Shown here piece by piece: positions 1 to 8,199 of a DNA stretch of 64,000 nt (the first letter of the stretch is position 1; every line of letters begins with the position of its first letter). The DNA comes from Clostridiales bacterium (GTDB taxonomy: Bacteria; Bacillota; Clostridia; Saccharofermentanales; Saccharofermentanaceae), in assembly GCA_017649645.1 (NCBI GenBank), contig JAGCGK010000143.1, forward strand, positions 1 to 64,000, in the 5' to 3' direction. Position numbers and translations under genes: made by a program. A model generated the notes under the pieces. It did not search any database. It saw only the letters and a program-made list of their open reading frames with translations, and was not told the origin of the DNA.

Positions 1-1065
1 AACTGTAAGATCCTTAATGCTAATACATTGAGAAACAAGCTCATCGATAAGGGAGCTATCTTCCAGACAAATACTGAAGCAGAAGTCGTTATGTCTCTCT
101 TCTGCAGAAATCAGGTTAAGACAGAGACAGTTGAGGATGCTATCCTCGAGACAATGAAGAGCCTTAAGGGTGCTTACGCGCTTTGCTTTATGACAAACGA
201 CCGTATCGTCGGTGTTAGAGATCCGTTGGGACTTCGTCCTTTGATCCTTGCCAAGAAAGACGATATGTACATGCTTTCTTCCGAGTCTTGCGCATTTGAT
301 GCTATCGGTGCTGAGATCATAAGAGACATCGATCCGGGTGAGATCATCACTATTACTGACAGCGGCGTTTCTTCAACTTACTACACCGTAAAGGGCAATA
401 AGTGCACTCTCGAAGACGGAAGAGTATGTATTTTCGAGTATGTTTATTATGCAAGACCTGATAGTGTTATCGACGGTTCAAGCGTATATGATTCCCGTGT
501 AAATGTCGGTAAGTTCCTTGCTAAGGAACAGCCATGTGACTGTGACCTCGTAATCGGTGCTCCTGATTCAGGTAACCCGGCAGCTGTTGGTTTCTCACAG
601 GGAAGCGGTATTCCTTACGGTGCAGGACTTCTGAAGAACCGTTATGTCGGCCGTACATTTATCGAAGGTACACAGGGCCAGAGAGAACTTGCAGTTCGAA
701 TGAAGTTTGCAGTTCTTAAGTCTGCTATCAAGGGCAAGAGGATCTGTATCGTTGACGACTCTCTCGTAAGAGGTACGACAACAAAGCATATCATCAGATT
801 CCTTCGTGATGCAGGAGCTAAGGAAGTTCACTTGAGAATCGCTTCTCCTAAGGTTATGTATCCTTGCTACTATGGTGTTTCCACATCCACGGCTAGTGAG
901 CTTCCGGCTACAAAGATGACAACAGAAGAGATCTGCGAGATGATCGGTGCAGATTCCTTGGGTTATATCAGTCTTGAGAGCCTCAGAGCTTCAACTGAGG
1001 GTATCAGATGCGGTCAGTGTGCTGCATGCTTTGATGGTAATTTCGTAGCAGGTACACCGGAGTAA
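1..1065 (+). CDS. purF: Amidophosphoribosyltransferase (PurF), 5' end outside the window
   Basis: Catalyses the first committed step of purine synthesis, PRPP plus glutamine to phosphoribosylamine. The reading frame is open from base 1 and the codons before the TTG at 28 still read as PurF, so the gene is cut by the left edge and the N-terminal catalytic Cys is not visible. Seen here: the end of the glutaminase domain, then the phosphoribosyltransferase domain with the PRPP loop CIVDDSLVRGTT (about 739-775). The four cysteines that bind the 4Fe-4S cluster in the Bacillus enzyme appear kept, in VCIFEYVYYARPDS, MYPCYYG and CGQCAACF. The gene ends 4 bp before purN, so the two are surely cotranscribed. 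Confidence 0.96.
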   Translation, partial: NCKILNANTLRNKLIDKGAIFQTNTEAEVVMSLFCRNQVKTETVEDAILETMKSLKGAYALCFMTNDRIVGVRDPLGLRPLILAKKDDMYMLSSESCAFDAIGAEIIRDIDPGEIITITDSGVSSTYYTVKGNKCTLEDGRVCIFEYVYYARPDSVIDGSSVYDSRVNVGKFLAKEQPCDCDLVIGAPDSGNPAAVGFSQGSGIPYGAGLLKNRYVGRTFIEGTQGQRELAVRMKFAVLKSAIKGKRICIVDDSLVRGTTTKHIIRFLRDAGAKEVHLRIASPKVMYPCYYGVSTSTASELPATKMTTEEICEMIGADSLGYISLESLRASTEGIRCGQCAACFDGNFVAGTPE

Positions 1066-1069
1066 AGAC

Positions 1070-1690
1070 ATGAAGATAGCAGTTTTTGTATCCGGCGGTG
1101 GAACAAACCTCCAGGCAATAATCGATAGGATCAAGGACGGTTCATTGACCAATGTTGAGATCGCTCTTGTCATTGCTTCCAATGACAAGGCCTATGCTCT
1201 GGAGCGCGCTTCACAAAATAACATTCCTTCTGTCGTTATGTCCGTAAAGAGCTATGAGAGCAGGGAAGCATGGGATGATGCAGTTCTTGCTAAGCTTAAT
1301 GAGAGCGGAGCAGAACTTATCGTTCTTGCGGGCTATCTTTCTCTCTTGGGTGAAAAGACGGTTAAGGCATTCAATAACAGGATCATAAATATCCATCCTG
1401 CATTGATCCCTTCTTTCTGCGGTAAGGGAATGTACGGTATAAGACCTCATGAAGCTGCATTGGAGCGCGGTGTTAAGGTTTCCGGTGCAACTGTTCATAT
1501 CGTAAACGAGAATTATGATGAAGGTCCTATCCTTCTTCAGAAATGTGTGGACGTTCTTCCTGATGATACTCCTGAAGTCCTTCAGAAGCGTATCATGAAA
1601 GAATGTGAGCAGGTAATCCTTCCGAAGGCAATTCAGCTTTTTGCGGATGGAAAGATCAAAGTAGTCAACAACAGAGTTGAATATAATTAA
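1070..1690 (+). CDS. purN: Phosphoribosylglycinamide formyltransferase (PurN)
   Basis: Transfers a formyl group from 10-formyl-tetrahydrofolate to GAR, the third step of purine synthesis, in the cytoplasm. The 206-residue length fits the family. Visible motifs are the N-terminal phosphate-binding SGGGTNLQAIID, the catalytic region NIHPALIPSF (about residues 108-117) and GATVHIVNENYDEGPIL with the conserved Asp. ATG at 1070 lies 4 bp after the purF stop, indicating translational coupling. The gene sits between purF and the two IMP-forming genes, as expected for a purine operon. Confidence 0.96.
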   Translation: MKIAVFVSGGGTNLQAIIDRIKDGSLTNVEIALVIASNDKAYALERASQNNIPSVVMSVKSYESREAWDDAVLAKLNESGAELIVLAGYLSLLGEKTVKAFNNRIINIHPALIPSFCGKGMYGIRPHEAALERGVKVSGATVHIVNENYDEGPILLQKCVDVLPDDTPEVLQKRIMKECEQVILPKAIQLFADGKIKVVNNRVEYN

Positions 1691-1707
1691 ACAGAGGGGT
1701 GACATCT

Positions 1708-2424
1708 ATGAAAACTTATGACATCGCTGAACTTCTCAAGGGTAATGATTATCCCGGAAGAGGTATCGTGATCGGAAAGTCCAAGGATGGAAAGAGTGCT
1801 GTAACAGCTTACTTCATCATGGGCAGAAGCGTGAACTCCAGAAACAGAGTATTCACAGCTACAGAAGACGGAATCAAGACAGAGGCATTTGATCCTTCGC
1901 TTCTTACAGATCCGCACCTTATCATCTATTCTCCTGTAAGAGTTCTTGGAAACAAGACTATCGTTACTAACGGAGATCAGACAGATACAATTTACGAGCT
2001 CATGGATAAGCAGCAGACATTTGAGCAGGCTTTGAGAACTCGTGAGTTTGAGGATGACGCTCCTAACTATACTCCTAGAATCTCAGGTATCATGCATGTT
2101 GAGAACGGTTCTTATAACTTTGCAATGTCTATCCTGAAGTCAGCTGACGGAGATCCGTCTTCCTGCCAGAGATATACATTCTCTTACAACAATCCTATCG
2201 CAGGTGAGGGAAGATTCATCCACACATACATGGGTGACGGAAACCCGCTCCCGAGCTTTGAGGGTGAGCCTGAGAAGGTAGCTATCGACGGAGATATCGA
2301 TTCATTCACAGATATGCTCTGGAACAGCCTCAACAATGATAACAAGGTTTCCTTGTTTGTACGCTTTATCGATATCGCAACCGGTAAGGCTGACACAAGG
2401 ATCGTAAACAAGAACGTTAAATAA
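1708..2424 (+). CDS. IMP cyclohydrolase, PurO-like family
   Basis: Probably closes the purine ring, FAICAR to IMP, the last step of the pathway. The protein (238 residues) resembles the stand-alone IMP cyclohydrolase family related to archaeal PurO: N-terminal YPGRGIVIGKS, then TAYFIMGRSVNSRNRVF. It does not resemble the MGS-like domain of ordinary PurH. I chose ATG 1708 because the strong site AGAGGGG lies just upstream; a GTG at 1699 is in frame but overlaps that site. The next gene encodes the other half of the usual PurH activity, which supports the call. Family assignment is by recall of sequence pattern, not a search. Confidence 0.85.
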   Translation: MKTYDIAELLKGNDYPGRGIVIGKSKDGKSAVTAYFIMGRSVNSRNRVFTATEDGIKTEAFDPSLLTDPHLIIYSPVRVLGNKTIVTNGDQTDTIYELMDKQQTFEQALRTREFEDDAPNYTPRISGIMHVENGSYNFAMSILKSADGDPSSCQRYTFSYNNPIAGEGRFIHTYMGDGNPLPSFEGEPEKVAIDGDIDSFTDMLWNSLNNDNKVSLFVRFIDIATGKADTRIVNKNVK

Positions 2425-2437
2425 TCGGGAGGACAAT

Positions 2438-3619
2438 ATGGCTAACGAAATGTTGTTAAAGTATGGTTGTAACCCTAACCAGAAACCATCTAAGATTTTC
2501 ATGAAGAACGGTTCTGAACTTCCAATCGAGGTTTTGAACGGTAAGCCAGGATACATCAATCTTCTTGATGCATTTAACGGCTGGCAGCTCGTAAAGGAAC
2601 TTAAGGCAGCTTCAGGACTTCCTTCTGCTACTTCCTTTAAGCATGTTTCACCTGCAGGTGCTGCAGTAGGACGTCCTCTTTCCGAGACAGAAGCTAAGAT
2701 CTATTTTGTTGATGATCTCGGTGAGCTTTCTCCTATCGCTTGTGCTTATGCAAGAGCAAGAGGCGCAGACCGTATGTCTTCTTACGGTGACTTCGTTGCT
2801 TTGTCAGATACATGTGATGCTATCACAGCTAAGATGCTCGCAAGAGAAGTATCTGACGGTATCATCGCTCCTGATTACACAGATGAGGCTCTTGAGATCC
2901 TTAAGACAAAGCGTAAAGGAACATATAACGTAATCAAGATCGATCCTGATTATGTACCTGATCCGATCGAGACAAAGGACGTTTTCGGCGTTACTTTCGA
3001 GCAGGGAAGAAACGAGCTTAAGATCGACAAGGATCTTTTGAACAACATCGTAACAGATAACAAGGATATTCCTGAGGACAAGAAGATCGACCTTCTTATC
3101 TCTCTTATCACATTGAAGTACACACAGAGTAACTCTGTATGCTACGTTAAGGACGGTCAGGCAATCGGTATCGGTGCAGGCCAGCAGTCACGTATCCACT
3201 GCACACGTCTTGCAGGTAATAAGGCTGATAACTGGTGGCTCCGTCAGCATCCGAAGGTCATGGGTCTTCAGTTCGTAGATGATATCCGTCGTCCTGACAG
3301 AGACAATACTATCGACGTATATATCTCTGATGAGTACGAGGATGTTCTCGCAGAAGGCAGATGGCAGGAACTGTTCAAGGTTAAGCCTGAAGTTCTTACA
3401 GTTGAAGAGAAAAAGGAATGGCTCAAGAAGAACTTTGACGTATGTCTCGGTTCTGACGCATTCTTCCCATTCGGTGACAACATCGAGCGTGCTAAGAAGA
3501 GCGGTGTTAAGTACATTGCTGAGCCGGGCGGATCCATCCGTGACGATCATGTTATCATGACGTGTAATAAGTACGGTATGGCAATGGCTTTCACAGGAAT
3601 CAGATTGTTCCACCACTAA
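2438..3619 (+). CDS. purH: AICAR transformylase, stand-alone PurH-type domain
   Basis: Formylates AICAR to FAICAR using 10-formyl-tetrahydrofolate. The 393 residues correspond to the transformylase part of PurH only; the roughly 200-residue cyclohydrolase domain is absent and its job is taken by the preceding gene. The catalytic Lys-His pair is visible in SFKHVSPAGAAVG (about residues 66-78), and GAGQQSRIHCTRLAGNKAD (about 246-264) is the second signature of the domain. A GGAGG site precedes ATG 2438, 13 bp after the upstream stop. A strong terminator follows, so purF-purN-purO-purH appears to end the transcript here. Confidence 0.93.
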   Translation: MANEMLLKYGCNPNQKPSKIFMKNGSELPIEVLNGKPGYINLLDAFNGWQLVKELKAASGLPSATSFKHVSPAGAAVGRPLSETEAKIYFVDDLGELSPIACAYARARGADRMSSYGDFVALSDTCDAITAKMLAREVSDGIIAPDYTDEALEILKTKRKGTYNVIKIDPDYVPDPIETKDVFGVTFEQGRNELKIDKDLLNNIVTDNKDIPEDKKIDLLISLITLKYTQSNSVCYVKDGQAIGIGAGQQSRIHCTRLAGNKADNWWLRQHPKVMGLQFVDDIRRPDRDNTIDVYISDEYEDVLAEGRWQELFKVKPEVLTVEEKKEWLKKNFDVCLGSDAFFPFGDNIERAKKSGVKYIAEPGGSIRDDHVIMTCNKYGMAMAFTGIRLFHH

Positions 3620-3640
3620 TATTTTTCCGATATAAAATAA

Positions 3641-3673
3641 GCATCGTCACGAGAAGTGGCGATGCTTTTTTTT
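3641..3673 (+). terminator. Rho-independent terminator after the purine operon
   Basis: A 10-bp stem with one G-T pair (3641-3650 with 3656-3665), loop GAGAA, followed by eight T. It ends the purF-N-O-H transcript. Confidence 0.9.
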
Positions 3674-3996
3674 GTGCGTCATCAGTTTCTCATATCTTCC
3701 TTATTTTTCGACACACAAAAAATAACTGTTTCAGGAAGTTAAATCAAAAAACGGAAATAAAATAAATGCTGTCAAAAATCTGACAAACAATTCTCATTTC
3801 TTTTTTCGTTTCTTCCCACTGATTATGCTAACACCTTGTTCATAATGTTTCAATATTGCGTTCGCAAAATGCAAACTTTTTGTCTTTTTAAGTCAAAAAA
3901 CCTTGCAAACAATTAATATATCTTGCTGTTCTTTTGTCTGATATTCTGTATTGTCATTTTATTTGATATCATTTTCGAAAAAGAAGACAGGAGTTA
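3674..3996. other. A+T-rich intergenic region upstream of the C39-like gene
   Basis: About 320 bp without a credible gene on either strand. It has several short direct repeats (GCAAAC twice, and GTCAAAAA-like words four times) and a perfect palindrome TTTTCGAAAA at 3972-3981, just ahead of the Shine-Dalgarno site of the next gene. No clear -35/-10 pair stands out. It is probably the promoter/control region of the peptidase-lipoprotein pair. Confidence 0.4.
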
Positions 3997-4614
3997 ATGA
4001 AAGTGCCGACATTCGTATTGACCATTTTAATATCTGAGATAATCGGCACTGTCCTGATCTATCTTTTGGTGACGGGTATCAGGGAGGGTCTATATAAGAT
4101 CCATCGTTCGGAAAAGCCCGACAAGTCTAGTTACATGATTCAAACTCCGAATTCGTTTGAGATACAGGGATATAATCAGTGTGCCGGTTTTTCGAGTGCA
4201 TACCTGATGAGACATTACGGAAGAACTATTACCGGGCAGGAAGCTTATCAGAAAATGCCAAAGCTTAAAAACGGGACCGTTCTTCCGAGAAACCTTCTTA
4301 AGTTCCTGAAAAGCGAAGGATTGAAGGCAGGTTATTACAGGGGCAATACGGACACGATCAAAAGTATAGTGGAAAAGGGAGATCCTGTTATAGTTCTCAT
4401 AAGATCTTTTAAAGGTTCGAAAACACTTCATTATGTAAATATCGTCGGGTATGACGAAGATAATCTTTATCTGGCAGAGACCATAGAAGATTATATTAAC
4501 GCTGATGATCCCGGATATAATCGAATAGTCCGGACGGAAGATTTCATCGAATTATGGAATACGTCCATGTTTGTCATACCTCTTCACAAGAACACTTTTT
4601 TCAAGATAGTGTAA
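3997..4614 (+). CDS. Membrane-anchored C39-like papain-fold peptidase or transpeptidase-like protein
   Basis: A 205-residue protein with one N-terminal membrane segment (about residues 5-27) and an outward-facing domain. That domain reads like the peptidase C39-like family: Cys62 in YNQCAGFSSAYLM followed by a helix, and His145 in HYVNIVGYDEDNLYLAE, the usual Cys/His pair. It may cut or bind peptides at the outer face of the membrane; substrate unknown. An AGGAG site precedes ATG 3997. The next gene, 58 bp on, is a lipoprotein, so both products would act at the cell surface. Both sit between purH and purD, unrelated to purines. Catalytic function is inferred from the two residues only. Confidence 0.7.
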   Translation: MKVPTFVLTILISEIIGTVLIYLLVTGIREGLYKIHRSEKPDKSSYMIQTPNSFEIQGYNQCAGFSSAYLMRHYGRTITGQEAYQKMPKLKNGTVLPRNLLKFLKSEGLKAGYYRGNTDTIKSIVEKGDPVIVLIRSFKGSKTLHYVNIVGYDEDNLYLAETIEDYINADDPGYNRIVRTEDFIELWNTSMFVIPLHKNTFFKIV

Positions 4615-4672
4615 CCTGGTCCGATAGAAGTTGATATATAGGGTAAAGGATAAGATCTTTGGAGGTATATCA

Positions 4673-5644
4673 ATGAAAAAGTTAATCGGATTGGTCCTGG
4701 CCACGGCTTTAATGTTAGGAATGGTTTCATGCTCTGCGGAAAAGCCTGATAGGAAAAAAGCGCGGAAAAAGAAAGCGGATGTGGTTATCGATAACGGTAA
4801 GATCAAAGGCAAATTCGATGATAAAAATAATAGTATTGACATCGACGAGCTTAAAACGAACGAAGGATTAATGTTCTATGCCGGTAACGGTAATGCAGGA
4901 TTGGTATGTTCTATGGAAGATTATTGGTCAGGTGACAGTTTTTATGTCTATTATGACGGGAAAATTGAGATGAGCAGAACATATAATCTCTCCGGAACCG
5001 TAACCGATGAGTGTGAGATATCCGATGAAGATTATGAGAAGATATACGAGTTTGCTTATAACGCGTACATAAATGAATCATTTAAGGATTATGAAGAAGA
5101 TGTTTGTGACGGTGATACATGGTATTTTAAATTCTCTGATTCAGAAGGAGAGCATACTATATATTCCGGATATGCTTATAACAATGAAGAGATGAATGAT
5201 ATAAAGGATATTCTGGACAAATATCAGGATAAGGTCAATCTGTCACCTGTTATTCCTCAGGAAGGAAAGATGCTTGAAGCAACGATCCTTTCTCAGGAGC
5301 CAATCGATGTCAGTACAGATAATCTCTGCGGATATAAGATCATAGTAAATTATGATATGACCGCTGAATACTATGAGCTCTATACGCTCTCCGAGCCTTT
5401 GTTGGTCAAGACTGTTGATGTCGATGAATATACATTTTTCTCCCTTAGAGAGTTCTGTATGTATTCCAAGTCGGCGGATCCGTTCAAAGACTACTCGGAG
5501 GATGATGTGTGTGACGGTGATACGTGGACATTTGAGTATTACGAGGATGCCGACGATGAAGCTTTCTTGATCTATGACGGATATATCTACAGCCACTATC
5601 AGTTAAGTGATGTAGCCGAGCAATTGGATGGACTCGTTAAGTAG
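4673..5644 (+). CDS. Lipoprotein with an internal duplication, function unknown
   Basis: A secreted lipid-anchored protein of 323 residues: signal peptide, then lipobox MVSC with the lipidated Cys at residue 20, then a Lys/Arg-rich stretch. I start it at ATG 4673, after GGAGG; an in-frame upstream ATG at 4631 would spoil the signal peptide. The mature part has two related halves. Each has FKDY, an acidic pair, then DVCDGDTW followed by an aromatic strand and a Y-G-Y motif (first near 5089-5170, second near 5488-5590). I recognise no family. Its position right after the C39-like gene suggests a shared surface role. Confidence 0.7.
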   Translation: MKKLIGLVLATALMLGMVSCSAEKPDRKKARKKKADVVIDNGKIKGKFDDKNNSIDIDELKTNEGLMFYAGNGNAGLVCSMEDYWSGDSFYVYYDGKIEMSRTYNLSGTVTDECEISDEDYEKIYEFAYNAYINESFKDYEEDVCDGDTWYFKFSDSEGEHTIYSGYAYNNEEMNDIKDILDKYQDKVNLSPVIPQEGKMLEATILSQEPIDVSTDNLCGYKIIVNYDMTAEYYELYTLSEPLLVKTVDVDEYTFFSLREFCMYSKSADPFKDYSEDDVCDGDTWTFEYYEDADDEAFLIYDGYIYSHYQLSDVAEQLDGLVK

Positions 5645-5707
5645 AAACTTAATAAGAATTGTAGTAATATCTTATAGGTTAAATCTTGATCTATAGGAGA
5701 TTCTCAC

Positions 5708-6994
5708 ATGAAGAACATTCTTGTTGTAGGCGGTGGCGGAAGAGAACATGCCATCATTATGAAATTATCCGAGAGCCCGAAGGTTGGAAAGATATACTGC
5801 GCACCGGGAAACGGCGGTATCAGTAAGTACGCCGAGTGTTTTCCTGTAGGTGCCACGGACATAGAAGGAATGGTGGAACTTGCCAAGAAGCTTCAGCCTG
5901 ATATGGTCGTAGTAGCTCCTGACGATCCGCTTGTTATGGGAATGGCTGATGCGTTGGAGAAAGAAGGGTTCTTCACATTCGGACCTAAGGCCAATGCAGC
6001 TATCATCGAAGGTTCCAAGGTCTTCTCCAAGGAACTCATGAAGAAATACGATATCCCTACTGCATACTATGGAGTATTCACTGACAGCGAGAGCGCTATC
6101 AAGTATTTAAAAGAGCAGAACACATATCCTACGGTAATCAAGGCTGACGGTCTTGCACTCGGCAAGGGCGTTATTATCGCTCAGAATGAGGAAGAGGCTA
6201 TTACTGCAGTTAAAGAGATGATCGACGATCTGAAGTTTGGTAAGAGCAGCAGCAGAGTCGTTATAGAAGAATTCTTAACAGGTCCTGAAGTATCAGTTCT
6301 CTCGTTTACTGACGGTGAGACAATGATCCCTATGATCTCTTCCATGGACCACAAGAGAGCCCTTGATAATGATGAGGGTCTTAATACAGGCGGAATGGGA
6401 ACTATCTCTCCGAACCCATGCTACACAGAAGAAGTAGCTAAGGAATGCATGGAGAAGATCTTTATTCCTACAATGAATGCAATGAACAAAGAGGGAAGAA
6501 GATTTGAGGGTATCCTTTACTTCGGTCTTATGATCACTCCTAACGGACCTAAGGTTATCGAGTATAACTGCAGATTCGGTGATCCGGAGACACAGGTCGT
6601 TCTTCCTATGCTCGACGCTGATCTCTACGACATCTTCGAGGCTATCTGTGAGAGAAGACTCAAAGATATCGATATCAAGTGGCGTGACGGTGCTTGCGCA
6701 TGCGTTATCATGGCTTCCGGCGGTTATCCGCAGAGCTACAAGAAAGGTATTCCGATGAAGGGATTTGACGACAAAGGTCAGATCGACGGATGCTTCGTTT
6801 ATCATGCAGGTACCAAGCTTGACGAGAACGGTACATTCCTTACAAACGGTGGCCGTGTTATTGGTGTAACAGCAAGAGCTGATGATCTTCAGAGTGCTCT
6901 TGATAAGGCATATGAGGGCGTTTCCAAGATCGATTTCGAGGGCGCACACTATAGGCACGATATCGGTAAGCGTGCTTTGGAGTTTCTTAAGTAA
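5708..6994 (+). CDS. purD: Phosphoribosylamine-glycine ligase (PurD)
   Basis: ATP-grasp ligase joining glycine to phosphoribosylamine, second step of purine synthesis. The 428 residues match the family. Motifs: N-terminal VVGGGGREHAI, the ATP-grasp lysine in VIKADGLALGKGV, EFLTGPEVSVLSFTDG, EYNCRFGDPETQ (metal ligands), and the C-terminal NGGRVIGVTA. It follows the lipoprotein by 63 bp with an AGGAG site. The stop overlaps the start of nadD (TAATG), so nadD-yqeK is translationally coupled to it. Confidence 0.97.
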   Translation: MKNILVVGGGGREHAIIMKLSESPKVGKIYCAPGNGGISKYAECFPVGATDIEGMVELAKKLQPDMVVVAPDDPLVMGMADALEKEGFFTFGPKANAAIIEGSKVFSKELMKKYDIPTAYYGVFTDSESAIKYLKEQNTYPTVIKADGLALGKGVIIAQNEEEAITAVKEMIDDLKFGKSSSRVVIEEFLTGPEVSVLSFTDGETMIPMISSMDHKRALDNDEGLNTGGMGTISPNPCYTEEVAKECMEKIFIPTMNAMNKEGRRFEGILYFGLMITPNGPKVIEYNCRFGDPETQVVLPMLDADLYDIFEAICERRLKDIDIKWRDGACACVIMASGGYPQSYKKGIPMKGFDDKGQIDGCFVYHAGTKLDENGTFLTNGGRVIGVTARADDLQSALDKAYEGVSKIDFEGAHYRHDIGKRALEFLK

Positions 6995-8181
6995 TGAAAG
7001 TAGGTCTGTTCGGGGGTTCGTTTGATCCGTTCCATAACGGTCATTTAAGCATGATCGAGGGCGCTTTGAAAGCGGTCGACAAGATCGTTGTGATCCCTTC
7101 TGCGAGAAATCCGTTTAAGCATGGCAAGATACTTAATGCTGCCCCGTACAGATACTATATGACAGTTGATGCTGTAGAAAGATTCGGTGATAAAGTCATC
7201 GTAAGTGATGTTGAGTTCTTTATCCCGGGCATCAGCTATACTCTTAATACCATCAAGGCTCTTCTTAAGAATAATAAGATCAATGATCTTGTTGATTCTG
7301 ATAATGTGGAACTCTTCTGGATCTGCGGTTCTGACATCCTTCCGACTTTTGACAAGTGGTATGAGCCTGATGAGATATTGGATCGAGTTGATCTTCTTGT
7401 TGCCAGAAGACCCGGGCAGGATGAGGATTTTGAAGCTAATGTTAAGCGTATCGAAGACCTATATGATACCAGGATAACCGTATTTGATATTGACGGAATT
7501 GATGTATCTTCTTCTGGTTTTCGAAAAGAAAAGAATGAGGACCAGATCCCCCAAGAAGTTAAGACATTCATTAAGACCAATGCACTTTATTCTGCGGACT
7601 GGCTCGAGAACGTGTCGGACAAGGCAATGGAAGGATTCCTTGAGTATGCTATAGAACTTTATCCGCTCCTTAAAAGAGAGCGGCTCCTTCATACTATAAA
7701 CACGGCGATTCTGGCGGTAAAGTACGCTGTCATGTATGGCGGAGATCCTGATAAAGCGCTGATAGCAGGCATTCTTCACGACTGTGCCAAGGAACTTCCC
7801 GATGAGCAGCAAAGAAAGATGGCGATCAAGGATTCAGGCGAGAGCTATGATATCAAAAAGCTTTGGCACGGTCCTGCCGGTGCTCTTATGGCGAAAAAGC
7901 AGTTCGGTATCAAGGATGAAGAGATCCTTGATGCGATAAGATATCACACTACAGCAAGAGAAAAAATGACAATAACGGATAAGGTTGTTTATCTGTCCGA
8001 TAAGATTGAACCTGCCAGAACCTATGATGACCTGACAGAAGTAAGAGCAGCAGCCGACAAGGATCTCGAACTTGGCCTGATCCTTTGCGTCAGTGCTTTT
8101 GTTGAGAAGAGTAAACGTAAGGGAATGAAGCTTCATCACAATACAAAAGGGTTCTTGTCTACATTGGGTGTGGATGCTTGA
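6994..8181 (+). CDS. nadD: Fused nicotinate-nucleotide adenylyltransferase (NadD) and YqeK HD hydrolase
   Basis: A 395-residue two-enzyme fusion. Residues 1 to about 195 are NadD, which makes deamido-NAD from NaMN: GGSFDPFHNGH nucleotidyltransferase signature at the N-terminus and VSSSGFR in place of the usual ISSTxIR. Residues about 205-395 are a YqeK-type HD domain (symmetrical Ap4A hydrolase family): LLHTINTA, HDCAKELP, AIRYHTTA and DKIEPAR supply the metal ligands. In Bacillus these are two adjacent genes; here no stop or frameshift separates them. The start codon overlaps the purD stop. Confidence 0.93.
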   Translation: MKVGLFGGSFDPFHNGHLSMIEGALKAVDKIVVIPSARNPFKHGKILNAAPYRYYMTVDAVERFGDKVIVSDVEFFIPGISYTLNTIKALLKNNKINDLVDSDNVELFWICGSDILPTFDKWYEPDEILDRVDLLVARRPGQDEDFEANVKRIEDLYDTRITVFDIDGIDVSSSGFRKEKNEDQIPQEVKTFIKTNALYSADWLENVSDKAMEGFLEYAIELYPLLKRERLLHTINTAILAVKYAVMYGGDPDKALIAGILHDCAKELPDEQQRKMAIKDSGESYDIKKLWHGPAGALMAKKQFGIKDEEILDAIRYHTTAREKMTITDKVVYLSDKIEPARTYDDLTEVRAAADKDLELGLILCVSAFVEKSKRKGMKLHHNTKGFLSTLGVDA

Positions 8182-8199
8182 TTTTTTCGGAGATGAAAA

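Noticed and set aside
28..30. TTG at 28 as the start of purF
   Set aside because: The frame is open from base 1 and reads as PurF upstream; the true start is outside the window.
1699..2440. Possibility that the separate cyclohydrolase and transformylase are a frameshifted PurH
   Set aside because: The first protein belongs to a different (PurO-like) family and each gene has its own Shine-Dalgarno site and full domain.
6293..6958. Reverse-strand open frame of 221 codons opposite purD
   Set aside because: Shadow of a confident purD; composition rich in Cys, His and Ser as expected from antisense reading.
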